Shown: positions 45,863 to 54,254 of the stretch, one piece after another
Numbering within the stretch: position 1 is the stretch's first letter
Layout of the letters: every line of letters starts with the position of its first letter
Assembly (NCBI RefSeq): GCF_003382685.1
Contig: NZ_KZ859503.1
Coordinates: forward strand, 34,181 to 98,180
Length of the DNA stretch: 64,000 nucleotides
Source of the DNA: Halorussus litoreus
Lineage (GTDB): Archaea; Halobacteriota; Halobacteria; Halobacteriales; Haladaptataceae
Reading direction: 5' to 3'
The notes under the pieces: generated by a model
Seen by the model: the letters and a program-made list of their open reading frames with translations, nothing else
What the model was told of the DNA's origin: nothing
The model's database searches: none
Position numbers and translations under genes: made by a program

Positions 45863-46944
45863 TGTTCGTCCCCCTCCAGTCCGACCCCGTGTTGCTCCCC
45901 GAAACCATCGGACGCGTCCTGTTCGGCGGCGAGATAGCCATCTGGCAGGAGGCCGTCGCGGGGTTCATCGCGGCGTTCGTCATCGCCAACGTCATGCTGG
46001 CGAACGCCGGCGTGGCGGGACCGTGGGCCAAGCGGAAGATCACCGCGGCGTTCACCGACCGCATCGCGGTCGACCGCGTGGGCCCGGCCGGGCTGCTCAT
46101 CATCCCGGCCGCGGCTGTCCAGTTGATGGCGAAGGAACTCATCATCCCGGACGGTGCCGATCGGCCCGCGTACGACATCGCTCCAATTCTGCTCGCGCTT
46201 TCGGCGCTCATCGGCTTCGCGGTCATTCCGATGGGATCAATCTTCGGGATCAACCTCCAGATGGCCGACCCCGAGACCGGGCTCGCGTACGTGTTCGCGG
46301 TGGCCTCCATCGCCACGCTCGCGCTCACGATGGGCGGCTACGCGTCGAACAACAAGTACTCGCTGATGGGCGGTCTCCGGGCCATCGCGCAGAACATCGC
46401 CTACGAGATCCCGCTCATCGTCACGGCGGCGTCGGTGGTCATCTTCACCGGCACGCTCCAGACCAGCGAGATCGTGGCCCAGCAGGCCGAACCGCTGGTG
46501 ACCATCGCCGGGATCACCATCCCGTCGTGGTTCGCGTTCGTGAACCCGTTCGCGTTCGTGCTGTTCATGGTGGCGAACCTCGCGGAGGTCGGACGGAACC
46601 CGTTCGACATCCCCGAGGCACCGACCGAGATCGTCGCCGGGTACATGACCGAGTACTCCAGCATCTACTTCGTCCTGTTCTACATGGGCGAGTTCATCCA
46701 CATCTTCCTCGGCGGCGCAATCGTCACGACGGTGTTCCTCGGCGGCCCGGCCGGACCGATTCTGCCGGGCTTCGTCTGGTTCCTCGTCAAGATCTGGGCG
46801 GTCTTCCTGTTCACCCAGTGGGCGCGGTCGGCCGTGCCGCGCGTCCGCATCGACCAACTCATCGAGATCGGCTGGAAGGGCATGCTGGTGCTCTCGTTCG
46901 CCAACCTCGTCCTCACGGCCGTCATCGTCGGGGTGATGCTCTAA
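45862..46944 (+). CDS. nuoH: NADH-quinone oxidoreductase-like subunit H
   Basis: A 360-residue subunit of about eight helices that lines the quinone chamber. Landmarks are VGPAGLLIIPAAAVQLMAKE, NPFAFVLFMVANLAEVGRNP and FDIPEAPTEIVAGYMTEYSS. GTG at 45859 and ATG at 45862 are both possible starts; the ATG is preferred and overlaps the nuoCD stop. The end overlaps the nuoI start by one base. Confidence 0.95.
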   Translation: MFVPLQSDPVLLPETIGRVLFGGEIAIWQEAVAGFIAAFVIANVMLANAGVAGPWAKRKITAAFTDRIAVDRVGPAGLLIIPAAAVQLMAKELIIPDGADRPAYDIAPILLALSALIGFAVIPMGSIFGINLQMADPETGLAYVFAVASIATLALTMGGYASNNKYSLMGGLRAIAQNIAYEIPLIVTAASVVIFTGTLQTSEIVAQQAEPLVTIAGITIPSWFAFVNPFAFVLFMVANLAEVGRNPFDIPEAPTEIVAGYMTEYSSIYFVLFYMGEFIHIFLGGAIVTTVFLGGPAGPILPGFVWFLVKIWAVFLFTQWARSAVPRVRIDQLIEIGWKGMLVLSFANLVLTAVIVGVML

Positions 46945-47405
46945 TGATCGGAGTCCTCAAGTCAATGGCGACGACGCTGAAGCACGCACTGGACGGGTCC
47001 ACGTTCACGGTGGAGTATCCGGACGTGGCACCCGAAGTAAGCCCGCGATTCCGCGGCGTTCACAAGTTCAGCCAGGAGCGGTGCATCTGGTGCCGTCAGT
47101 GCGAGAACGTCTGTCCGAACGACACGATCCAGATCGTGCAGGACGACCAGCGCAACGGCGAGCAGTACAACCTCCACATCGGACAGTGCGTCTACTGTCG
47201 GCTGTGCGAGGAGGTCTGTCCGGTCGACGCCATCATCCTGACGGAGAACTTCGAGTTCACCGCGGACACGAAGGACGACTTCGTGTACAACAAAGAGCAG
47301 TTGAAGAACGTACCGTGGTACAAAGACATGGATCCCCTCGAATCTCGCGAACCCGACCGCAGCGCGTGGGTCGGCGAGGGCGAGGGCGAGGTGGACTACC
47401 AGTAA
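46944..47405 (+). CDS. nuoI: NADH-quinone oxidoreductase-like subunit I (2x 4Fe-4S)
   Basis: A 153-residue ferredoxin-type subunit with two complete 4Fe-4S motifs, CIWCRQCENVCP and CVYCRLCEEVCP, that relay electrons to NuoB. As haloarchaea have no NuoEFG in this operon, it is the likely entry point for electrons from an unidentified donor. The start overlaps nuoH. Confidence 0.96.
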   Translation: MIGVLKSMATTLKHALDGSTFTVEYPDVAPEVSPRFRGVHKFSQERCIWCRQCENVCPNDTIQIVQDDQRNGEQYNLHIGQCVYCRLCEEVCPVDAIILTENFEFTADTKDDFVYNKEQLKNVPWYKDMDPLESREPDRSAWVGEGEGEVDYQ

Positions 47406-47457
47406 CTCCGTCTCGAAAGGTTGAAAGGACGATTAAGAGAACTTCAAGGTGACTGAA

Positions 47458-47730
47458 ATGGTATACGAGATGCTCACGTTCGGGCTGTTCGCTCTCGTCA
47501 CGATAGCGAGCAGTCTGGGCGTCGTCCTGGTGCGGGACGTGTGGCACTCAGCGTTACTGCTGGGTGTCGCATTACTCTCCGTCGCGGTTCACTACGTGAT
47601 GTTACAGGCGGAGTTCCTCGCGGCGATGCAGGTGCTCGTCTACGTCGGCGGGGTCCTCATCCTGATCACGTTCGCCGTGATGCTCACGCGCCAGGCAAAG
47701 ACAGATGAAGAGGAGGTGACCAACGTATGA
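47458..47730 (+). CDS. nuoJ1: NuoJ, N-terminal half
   Basis: A ~90-residue protein matching the first helices of NuoJ (LTFGLFALVTIASSLGVVLV; AEFLAAMQVLVYVGGVLILI). The Shine-Dalgarno aggtga at 47447-47452 is 5 nt before the ATG at 47458; a GTG three codons earlier (47449) is the alternative. The stop overlaps the second half gene (ATGA). NuoJ is split into two genes here. Confidence 0.88.
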   Translation: MVYEMLTFGLFALVTIASSLGVVLVRDVWHSALLLGVALLSVAVHYVMLQAEFLAAMQVLVYVGGVLILITFAVMLTRQAKTDEEEVTNV

Positions 47731-48143
47731 GCGTCGACAGGGGCGGCCGAGACGCCGACGTCGACGACCGGAGCCGCAAGTGGCCCGGCGTGGCAGCGAT
47801 CGCGCTGTTCGTCGTGCTCGCCGCGGTGTTCGTCGGCGCGCCGTTCGGCGACGCCGCCGGCGGCTTCGAGGGCGATGCCGGCATCACGGCCAGCATCGGC
47901 TACTCGATGTTCAACATCGACGCGCCCGACGCGATTCCCAGCGAAGGGTTCCTCGTGTCGTTCATCCTCATCGCGGTGGTGCTAGACGCCGCGCTCGACG
48001 GCGCGGTGATGCTGGCGACCCGCGAGGAGGAGGACGAACGCAGCCCCGGACTGGCGTCGGACGCGACCGACCGCGGGCCCGAGCGGGTCCCCTCGACCGA
48101 CGGCGGTCGGCCGGTCGGCGACGGTGAGGAGGTGGACGACTGA
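47727..48143 (+). CDS. nuoJ2: NuoJ, C-terminal half
   Basis: A 138-residue protein with two helices (VAAIALFVVLAAVFVGAPFG; GFLVSFILIAVVLDAALDGA) that complete the NuoJ topology, and a polar acidic tail of ~45 residues. The split NuoJ1/NuoJ2 arrangement is known in haloarchaea. It overlaps nuoJ1 and nuoK by ATGA and one base respectively. Confidence 0.8.
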   Translation: MSVDRGGRDADVDDRSRKWPGVAAIALFVVLAAVFVGAPFGDAAGGFEGDAGITASIGYSMFNIDAPDAIPSEGFLVSFILIAVVLDAALDGAVMLATREEEDERSPGLASDATDRGPERVPSTDGGRPVGDGEEVDD

Positions 48144-48445
48144 TGGTACCCATCGAGTACTACCTCCTGCTGTCGGCCGCGGTGTTCTGCATCGGCGTGT
48201 TCGGCATCCTGACCCGCCGGAACGCGCTGTTGTTCCTAATGAGCGTGGAGCTGCTGTTGAACGCGGCGAACATCAATCTCGTCGCGTTCTCGCGGTTCCA
48301 CGGCAACCTCACGGGACAGACGTTCAGCCTGTTCACGCTGGCGCTGGCGGCCGCGGAGGTCGCCATCGGTATCGGCATCGTCCTGGTGCTGTACCGCAAC
48401 TTCGACGACGTGGACGTGACCGAAGCGACAACGATGAGGTGGTAA
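48143..48445 (+). CDS. nuoK: NADH-quinone oxidoreductase-like subunit K
   Basis: A 100-residue three-helix MnhC/NuoK-type subunit with conserved glutamates in the membrane (FLMSVELLLNAANINLVAF; LFTLALAAAEVAIGIGIVL) implicated in proton transfer. The length is canonical. It is coupled to nuoJ2 and nuoL. Confidence 0.95.
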   Translation: MVPIEYYLLLSAAVFCIGVFGILTRRNALLFLMSVELLLNAANINLVAFSRFHGNLTGQTFSLFTLALAAAEVAIGIGIVLVLYRNFDDVDVTEATTMRW

Positions 48446-48449
48446 AACG

Positions 48450-50516
48450 ATGGCAGCACTCCCCTTCGAACTGGCACCGGCCATCGCGGCCCTACCCTTC
48501 GTATCGTTCCTGATTGCGCTGCTCGTCGGAGCGTTCGCTCCGCGACTGCTGCCGAAAGGCGGAGCCATCCCCGGCATCCTCGCCACGGCGGGCTCCCTGC
48601 TGCTCTCGATCTGGGCGTTCGTCGCGGTCAGCGGTTCGGCCGACGGCATGTACCACGAGTACATCACGTGGGTCGCGGGCGCGGGAGAGGCGACGCTCGA
48701 CCTGCACTTCGGCATCCTGCTCGACCCGCTCTCGACGATGATGTTGATCATCGTCTCGCTCGTGGCCCTGCTCGTCCACGTGTTCAGCCTCGGCTACATG
48801 AACGACGAGGGCGAAACCGGCCTGCCGCGCTACTACGCCGGACTCGGCCTGTTCACCGCGAGCATGCTTTCGTTCGTGTTCGCGAACAACCTGCTGATGG
48901 CGTTCATGTTCTTCGAGCTGGTGGGCCTCTGTTCGTGGCTGCTCATCGGCTTCTGGTTCCGCGAGGAGGGACCGCCGAGCGCCGCGAAGAAGGCGTTCCT
49001 CGTCACCCGCTTCGGGGACTACTTCTTCCTCGTCGGCGTGGTCGGCGTGCTCGCGACGTTCGGCACGTCGATGTTCGTCGGCAGCGAGAACATGGAAGCG
49101 TTCCCGCACATCGCCGAGCAGGTGCTCGCGGGCGAGGGTGCGGTCGAGGTGACGACGTTCCTCGGCTTCGAGCCGCAGGCGTGGTTCGCGGTGCTCGGAC
49201 TCCTCATCCTCGGCGGCGTCGTCGGCAAGTCCGCGCAGTTCCCCCTGCACACGTGGCTGCCCGACGCCATGGAGGGTCCGACCCCCGTTTCGGCGCTCAT
49301 CCACGCGGCGACGATGGTCGCGGCGGGCGTCTACCTCGTCGCGCGCATCTACGGGTTCTACGCCCTGCTGCCGCAGGTGCTGGCGTTCATCGCGTTCGTC
49401 GGCGGCTTCACGGCGCTGTTCGCGGCCACGATGGGTGTCGTGAAGAAGGAGATCAAGCAGGTGCTGGCGTACTCGACTATCTCCCAGTACGGGTACATGA
49501 TGCTCGGGCTGGGCGCTGGCGGCTACGTCGCGGCGAGCTTCCACCTGCTGACCCACGCGTTCTTCAAGGCGCTGCTGTTCCTCGGCGCTGGCTCGGTCAT
49601 CATCGCCATGCACCACAACGAGAACATGTGGGACATGGGCGGGCTGAAGGAGAAGATGCCCGTGACCTACTACGCGTTCCTCTCCGGGTCGCTCGCGCTC
49701 GCGGGCATCGTCCCGTTCTCGGGCTTCTGGTCGAAGGACGAGGTGCTGTACGAAGCATTCGTCCACGGCCTCAACAGTCCGCTGCTGCTCGGTGCGTACG
49801 CGATGGGCCTGCTGGCGGTGTTCTTCACCGGGTTCTACACCTTCCGGATGGTGTTCCTGACCTTCCACGGCGAGCCCCGAACCGACACCGCGCGTGACCC
49901 CCACGGCGTCGGCTGGAACGTGAAGTTCCCGCTGGCCGTGCTGGGGATCCTGGCGGCCGTCACCGGCCTCGTCAACATGGTGCCGGTCCAGAAGCTGCTG
50001 GGCGTCGAGGGGATCGACTTCCTCCACCAGTGGCTCGACGCCGGCCCCGAGGTGCTCTCGGCGCATCACTACAGCACGCTGACTCACGACTTCGCACACT
50101 ACACTGCCGGGACCATCGGCTCGGCCGACCTGACAGTGCTGCTGAGTGCCGGCGTCTCGCTGGGCCTCGCCCTGGCGGGTGCTGGCGCGGCGTGGCTGCT
50201 GTACGACGTGCCCGAGCCCGTCCGGCACACCGACCGGCTGGGCCGGATCAAGACCGTGCTGTTCAACAACTACTACCAGGACGAGTTCCAGGTCTGGCTC
50301 GCGCAGGGGGTCACCCTGCCGGTGGCGAAGGCCGCCGACAAGTTCGACCAGGGCGTCATCGACGGCGTGGTCAACGGCGCGTCCAGCGTCAGCCTGTTCG
50401 GCGGGAGCCGCATCAAGCGCGTCCAGACCGGCGTGGTGTCGAACTACGCCTTCCTGCTGACGACCGGACTGATCGTCCTTCTCGTCGCTTTCGGCATCAT
50501 GGGAGGTTGGTTCTGA
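48450..50516 (+). CDS. nuoL: NADH-quinone oxidoreductase-like subunit L
   Basis: A 688-residue Mrp-type antiporter-like pump subunit with about 16 helices and the long lateral helix at the C-terminus. Landmarks are NNLLMAFMFFELVGLCSWLL, FPLHTWLPDAMEGPTPVSAL, IHAATMVAAGVYLV and VLAYSTISQYGYMMLGLG. It is the distal proton-pumping module. Confidence 0.96.
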   Translation: MAALPFELAPAIAALPFVSFLIALLVGAFAPRLLPKGGAIPGILATAGSLLLSIWAFVAVSGSADGMYHEYITWVAGAGEATLDLHFGILLDPLSTMMLIIVSLVALLVHVFSLGYMNDEGETGLPRYYAGLGLFTASMLSFVFANNLLMAFMFFELVGLCSWLLIGFWFREEGPPSAAKKAFLVTRFGDYFFLVGVVGVLATFGTSMFVGSENMEAFPHIAEQVLAGEGAVEVTTFLGFEPQAWFAVLGLLILGGVVGKSAQFPLHTWLPDAMEGPTPVSALIHAATMVAAGVYLVARIYGFYALLPQVLAFIAFVGGFTALFAATMGVVKKEIKQVLAYSTISQYGYMMLGLGAGGYVAASFHLLTHAFFKALLFLGAGSVIIAMHHNENMWDMGGLKEKMPVTYYAFLSGSLALAGIVPFSGFWSKDEVLYEAFVHGLNSPLLLGAYAMGLLAVFFTGFYTFRMVFLTFHGEPRTDTARDPHGVGWNVKFPLAVLGILAAVTGLVNMVPVQKLLGVEGIDFLHQWLDAGPEVLSAHHYSTLTHDFAHYTAGTIGSADLTVLLSAGVSLGLALAGAGAAWLLYDVPEPVRHTDRLGRIKTVLFNNYYQDEFQVWLAQGVTLPVAKAADKFDQGVIDGVVNGASSVSLFGGSRIKRVQTGVVSNYAFLLTTGLIVLLVAFGIMGGWF

Positions 50517-52049
50517 ATGTGGATCGAAGCACTCATCGCGGTGACGTTGCTGAGCGCGTTCGCTGTGTTCCTTTCGCCCGACGGCGCGGCGGGGAAGCTC
50601 GCGTTCGCGCTCAGTCTGCTCCCGCTCGCCGGGAGCCTCTGGATGTACAGCACGTACGAGGCCAGCGGTAACGCGCTCCTCGCGGGGAGCGAACTGGCCT
50701 TCGAGGAGACGTTCCAGTGGGTCGTGGCCGGCGACTACGCGCTCCAGTGGCACGTCGGGCTGGACGGCATCAGCATGCCGCTGGTCGCGCTGACCACGGT
50801 GCTCACGTCGCTGGCGCTTTTGGCGTCGTGGACGCCCATCGACGAGCGACAGAGCCAGTTCTATGGGCTCATGCTGTTCCTCGAGGCGAGCCTGCTCGGC
50901 GTCTTCTCGGCGCTGGACTTCTTCGTCTGGTTCGTCTTCTGGGAGATGGTGCTCGTCCCGATGTACGTCCTCATCGGCGTCTGGGGCGGCCCGCGCCGGA
51001 AGTACGCCGCCATCAAGATGTTCGTCTACACGAACCTCGCGAGCCTCGTGATGTTCATCGGGTTCGTGGCGCTGGTGTTCGGCCTCGGCGACGTCAACAG
51101 CTTCGACATGCCGACGGTCGCCCAGGCGCTTCGCGGCGGCGAACTCGGTAGTTTGGGTCCGGTCGGTCCGGACGCGCTGAAGGTGGCGGCGTTCGTCGCC
51201 ATGTTCGCCGGGTTCGCGGTGAAGGTCCCGGTGGTGCCGTTCCACACGTGGCTGCCCGACGCTCACGTCGAGGCCCCCACGCCGGTGTCGATCATGCTGG
51301 CCGGGGTCCTGCTGAAGATGGGTACGTACGCGTTGCTCCGGTTCAACTTCACGATGCTGCCGGGCGTCGCGCAGGACTACGCGACCATCATCGCGCTGTT
51401 CGCGGTCGTGAGCGTCATCTACGGCGCGATGCTCGCGCTGGCCCAATCCGATCTCAAGCGCATCGTGGCGTACTCCTCGGTGTCGTCGATGGGGTACGTC
51501 ATCCTCGGACTGGTCGCGTACTCGCTGTACGGACTGGGCGGCGCGACGTTCCAGATGATCGCCCACGGCCTCATCTCGGGGCTGATGTTCATGGCGGTCG
51601 GAGTCATCTACAACACGACCCACACCCGGATGGTGTCGGACATGTCCGGGCTGGCCAGCAAGATGCCGTTCACCGTGACCGTGTTCGTCGCGGGCGCGTT
51701 CGGTTACATGGGTCTGCCGCTGATGGCCGGGTTCGCTGCCGAGCTGTTCATCTTCCTCGGCGCGTTCCAGTCGACGGTGCTCGCGAGCGCGCCGCTGTTC
51801 ACCGCGGCGGCGATGTTCGGCATCGTCATCGTGGCGGGTTACCTGCTGTTCGCGATGCAGCGCACGCTGTTCGGCCCGTTCGAGGTCGAGACCGACTACG
51901 AGGTCGGACACGCGGCGTTCCACGACGTGGCACCGCTCGTGGTGCTCATCCTGCTCGTGGTGGCGCTCGGCGTCGACCCGGGTATCTTCTACGACATGAT
52001 CCAGAACGCAGTCGATCCGCTCGTCAAGACCGCGGGAGGTGGTGCATAG
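50517..52049 (+). CDS. nuoM: NADH-quinone oxidoreductase-like subunit M
   Basis: A 510-residue antiporter-like subunit with 14 helices. Landmarks are WHVGLDGISMPLVALTTVLT, VPFHTWLPDAHVEAPTPVSI, MLAGVLLKMGTYALLRFNF and IVAYSSVSSMGYVILGL. It starts directly after the nuoL stop with no gap. Confidence 0.96.
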   Translation: MWIEALIAVTLLSAFAVFLSPDGAAGKLAFALSLLPLAGSLWMYSTYEASGNALLAGSELAFEETFQWVVAGDYALQWHVGLDGISMPLVALTTVLTSLALLASWTPIDERQSQFYGLMLFLEASLLGVFSALDFFVWFVFWEMVLVPMYVLIGVWGGPRRKYAAIKMFVYTNLASLVMFIGFVALVFGLGDVNSFDMPTVAQALRGGELGSLGPVGPDALKVAAFVAMFAGFAVKVPVVPFHTWLPDAHVEAPTPVSIMLAGVLLKMGTYALLRFNFTMLPGVAQDYATIIALFAVVSVIYGAMLALAQSDLKRIVAYSSVSSMGYVILGLVAYSLYGLGGATFQMIAHGLISGLMFMAVGVIYNTTHTRMVSDMSGLASKMPFTVTVFVAGAFGYMGLPLMAGFAAELFIFLGAFQSTVLASAPLFTAAAMFGIVIVAGYLLFAMQRTLFGPFEVETDYEVGHAAFHDVAPLVVLILLVVALGVDPGIFYDMIQNAVDPLVKTAGGGA

Positions 52050-53546
52050 ATGGCGGCTTTCGAACTGCCGCCGTGGATGGCGCTCGCGCCGGCGCTCACG
52101 TTCGCGCTGACAGCGCTGGTGCTGTTCGTCGTCGACAGCATCGATCCCGACTCGGAGAACCGGACGCTCGTGGCCGGAACCGCGACGCTCGGTTCGCTGG
52201 CCGCAGCTGGCTTCGCGGTCTGGTACCTGTTTGCCGGCACCGGCGAGGAACCCATCGTGCTGTTCGGCGACGCGCTCGTCGTCGACTCGATGAGCCTGTT
52301 CTTCGCCGTCGTGTTCGCCAGCGTGACCACGCTGGTCTGTGTCGCCAGCTACGACTACATGGCCGACCACCACTATCAGGGCGAGTTCTACGCGCTCGTG
52401 ATGCTGGCGGCGACGGGCATGACGATCATGCCCTCGGCCAACAGCCTCGCGATCGTGTTCGTGAGCCTCGAACTGTCGAGCCTGCCGTCGTACGCGCTGG
52501 TCGCCATCCTCAAGAAGAACCGCGGCAGCGTCGAGGCGGGCCTGAAGTACTTCCTCGTCGGCGCGCTGTCGTCGGCCATCCTCGTGTACGGCATCAGTCT
52601 CGTGTACGGCGTCACCGGGTCGCTGTTGCTCCCGGAGGTCGCTAGCGGGATCGCCGGAACCGAACTCAACGGCGTGCTCGGCGTCGGCATGCTCATGATC
52701 ATCGGCGGGTTCGCGTTCAAGACCGCGAGCGTGCCGTTCCACTTCTGGGCACCCGAGGCCTACGAGGGCGCGCCCGCGCCCGTCTCGGCGTTCCTCTCGT
52801 CGGCCTCGAAGGCCGCCGGGTTCGCCGTGGCGTTCCGCGTGCTCACGGTCGGCTTCCCCATCCAGGAGGTCGTGGTCGGCGCGACCGCGAGCGTCGACTG
52901 GGTGCTCGCCGCACAGATCCTCGCGGTGGCGACGATGACGCTCGGTAACTTCGCCGCCGCCACCCAGGATACCGTCAAGCGGATGCTCGCGTACTCCTCT
53001 ATCGGTCACGCCGGCTACGCCCTCATCGGACTGGCCGCGCTGACCGGCGGCAACGACCAGATGGTGCTCGGTGCCAGTATGGCCCACCTGCTCGTCTACG
53101 GGTTCATGAACACCGGCGCGTTCCTGTTCATCGCGCTCGCCGAGCACTGGTCGGTCGGCCGGACGTTCGAGGACTACAACGGTCTCGCGTCGCAGGCGCC
53201 GTTCGCCTGCGTCGCGATGACCGTGTTCCTGTTCAGCCTCGCGGGCCTCCCGCCGTTCGGCGGCTTCCTGAGCAAGTACCTGCTGTTCGCGGGTGCCATC
53301 GGCGCCGGCTTCTGGTGGCTCGCCGCCGTGGGTGCCATCAACAGCGCGCTGTCGCTGTACTACTACTCGCGGGTCGTGAAGGCGATGTGGATCGAGGAGC
53401 CGACCGGCGACTTCGACATCGAGTCCCGACCGGTCGGCATCTACGCCGCGCTGGCTGCGGCCGCGATCATGACGGTGCTGCTCCTGCCCGGCTTCGGTCC
53501 GGTCTGGGAGTACGCCACCGGTGCCGCGGCGGCGCTCGGCGCGTAA
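52050..53546 (+). CDS. nuoN: NADH-quinone oxidoreductase-like subunit N
   Basis: A 498-residue antiporter-like subunit, the last gene of the operon. Landmarks are SLELSSLPSYALVAILKKNR, VPFHFWAPEAYEGAPAPVSA, MLAYSSIGHAGYALIGLAAL and FSLAGLPPFGGFLSKY. It starts directly after the nuoM stop. The operon ends here, followed by repeats rather than nuoEFG. Confidence 0.96.
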   Translation: MAAFELPPWMALAPALTFALTALVLFVVDSIDPDSENRTLVAGTATLGSLAAAGFAVWYLFAGTGEEPIVLFGDALVVDSMSLFFAVVFASVTTLVCVASYDYMADHHYQGEFYALVMLAATGMTIMPSANSLAIVFVSLELSSLPSYALVAILKKNRGSVEAGLKYFLVGALSSAILVYGISLVYGVTGSLLLPEVASGIAGTELNGVLGVGMLMIIGGFAFKTASVPFHFWAPEAYEGAPAPVSAFLSSASKAAGFAVAFRVLTVGFPIQEVVVGATASVDWVLAAQILAVATMTLGNFAAATQDTVKRMLAYSSIGHAGYALIGLAALTGGNDQMVLGASMAHLLVYGFMNTGAFLFIALAEHWSVGRTFEDYNGLASQAPFACVAMTVFLFSLAGLPPFGGFLSKYLLFAGAIGAGFWWLAAVGAINSALSLYYYSRVVKAMWIEEPTGDFDIESRPVGIYAALAAAAIMTVLLLPGFGPVWEYATGAAAALGA

Positions 53547-53559
53547 CGACCGCGAACTC

Positions 53560-53590
53560 GTTTTCGGCGTTTCAGTTTCGGCGTTTCGCA
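53560..53590 (+). repeat. short tandem repeat, ~15-bp unit
   Basis: Two units, gttttcggcgtttca (53560-53574) and gtttcggcgtttcgca (53575-53590), follow directly after nuoN and precede palindromic element C. Confidence 0.65.
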
Positions 53591-53661
53591 GTTTCTCTCG
53601 GAATTCACAAATTCAGAGTACCGACTGGGCTCGTCTCTCAAGCCGAATACGAACTTTCCAC

Positions 53662-53930
53662 ACCGGCGCGCGCGTTGCTCGCGCGCGAGGGATGAGCAAC
53701 GCAGGCCGAATGCCGAGTAGCGCAAGAGGCTGGGGAGGTTTGAGGCCCGGTGCTGTGCCGCTGCGGTCTCTCCGATGCCTCGGCAATAGCTAGCTTCGTG
53801 CTGATTTTGACCGCGACGAGTGAGATAGCTACTGCTTGAGCCTCGGAGAATCCGCACAGCACGGCACCACACCGCACCGCGACCGCAACAGCGGGCTTTC
53901 AGACCGCCCCAGCCTCGGCGGTCACATAAA
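53662..53930. repeat. large palindromic element, copy C
   Basis: The core left arm is atagctagcttcg (53786-53798) and the core right arm is gatagctactgcttgag (53824-53840). The flanking arms are gcggtctctccgatgcctcgg and cctcggagaatccgc. The outer arms pair gaggctggggagg (left) with ccgccccagcctcgg (right). More degenerate than copies A and B. Confidence 0.75.
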
Positions 53931-53977
53931 CGCGAGCGCCTCCCTCGCGCGATGTGGCGCGACACGGAGGTCGCGCC

Positions 53978-54078
53978 GTCAGCGCACGCGCTGACGAGCC
54001 TCGACTCGTTTCACTCGTCGAGATGCCGTGGGAGCGACGTTCCCACAAGCCTGCGCTCGGTTCCCTCGCACAGACGCC
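53978..54078 (+). repeat. two-hairpin units, copies 2 and 3, head to tail
   Basis: Copy 2 (53978-54027): hairpin gtcagcg / cgctgac, linker gagcct, hairpin cgactcgtttcactcgtcg, tail agatgcc. Copy 3 (54028-54078): hairpin gtggga / tcccac, linker aagcct, hairpin gcgctcggttccctcgcac, tail agacgcc. The two copies abut with no spacer. Stem bases differ between copies in a largely compensated way. Confidence 0.85.
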
Positions 54079-54254
54079 AGCACGCGTCGGAAGCAAGGAC
54101 GAGCCAGCACGAGTCAGAGGGAGAGTCAGCAAGCGCACCGACCCGAATACTAGTATCGAGCGAAACCACCTATAAATCGGGCTCTCACGCCGGGTTTCGA
54201 TGATAAACGGTAGACGGTAGACTTTAGGCCGAGCGGCAGAAATCGCGGGTTAGA

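Larger units (their letters stand above)
53547..54254. other. 708-bp repeat-filled region after the nuo operon
   Basis: No gene is supported. It holds a short tandem repeat (53560-53590), palindromic element C (53662-53930), a hairpin ggcgcga / tcgcgcc near 53956-53977, two head-to-tail two-hairpin units (53978-54078), and an AT-rich promoter (cctataaat near 54168) before the RCK-DHH gene. Confidence 0.6.

Noticed and set aside
48492-53147. A 1551-codon open frame antisense to nuoL-nuoN
   Set aside because: It is a by-product of strong G/C bias at third codon positions in the nuo genes. The translation is a His/Arg/Gln-rich low-complexity string without domains, and the opposite strand has complete, well-conserved subunits.
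53638-53965. Open frames over palindromic element C
   Set aside because: The translations are Arg/Ala/Ser-rich repeat products that differ between copies. No frame is conserved with elements A or B.
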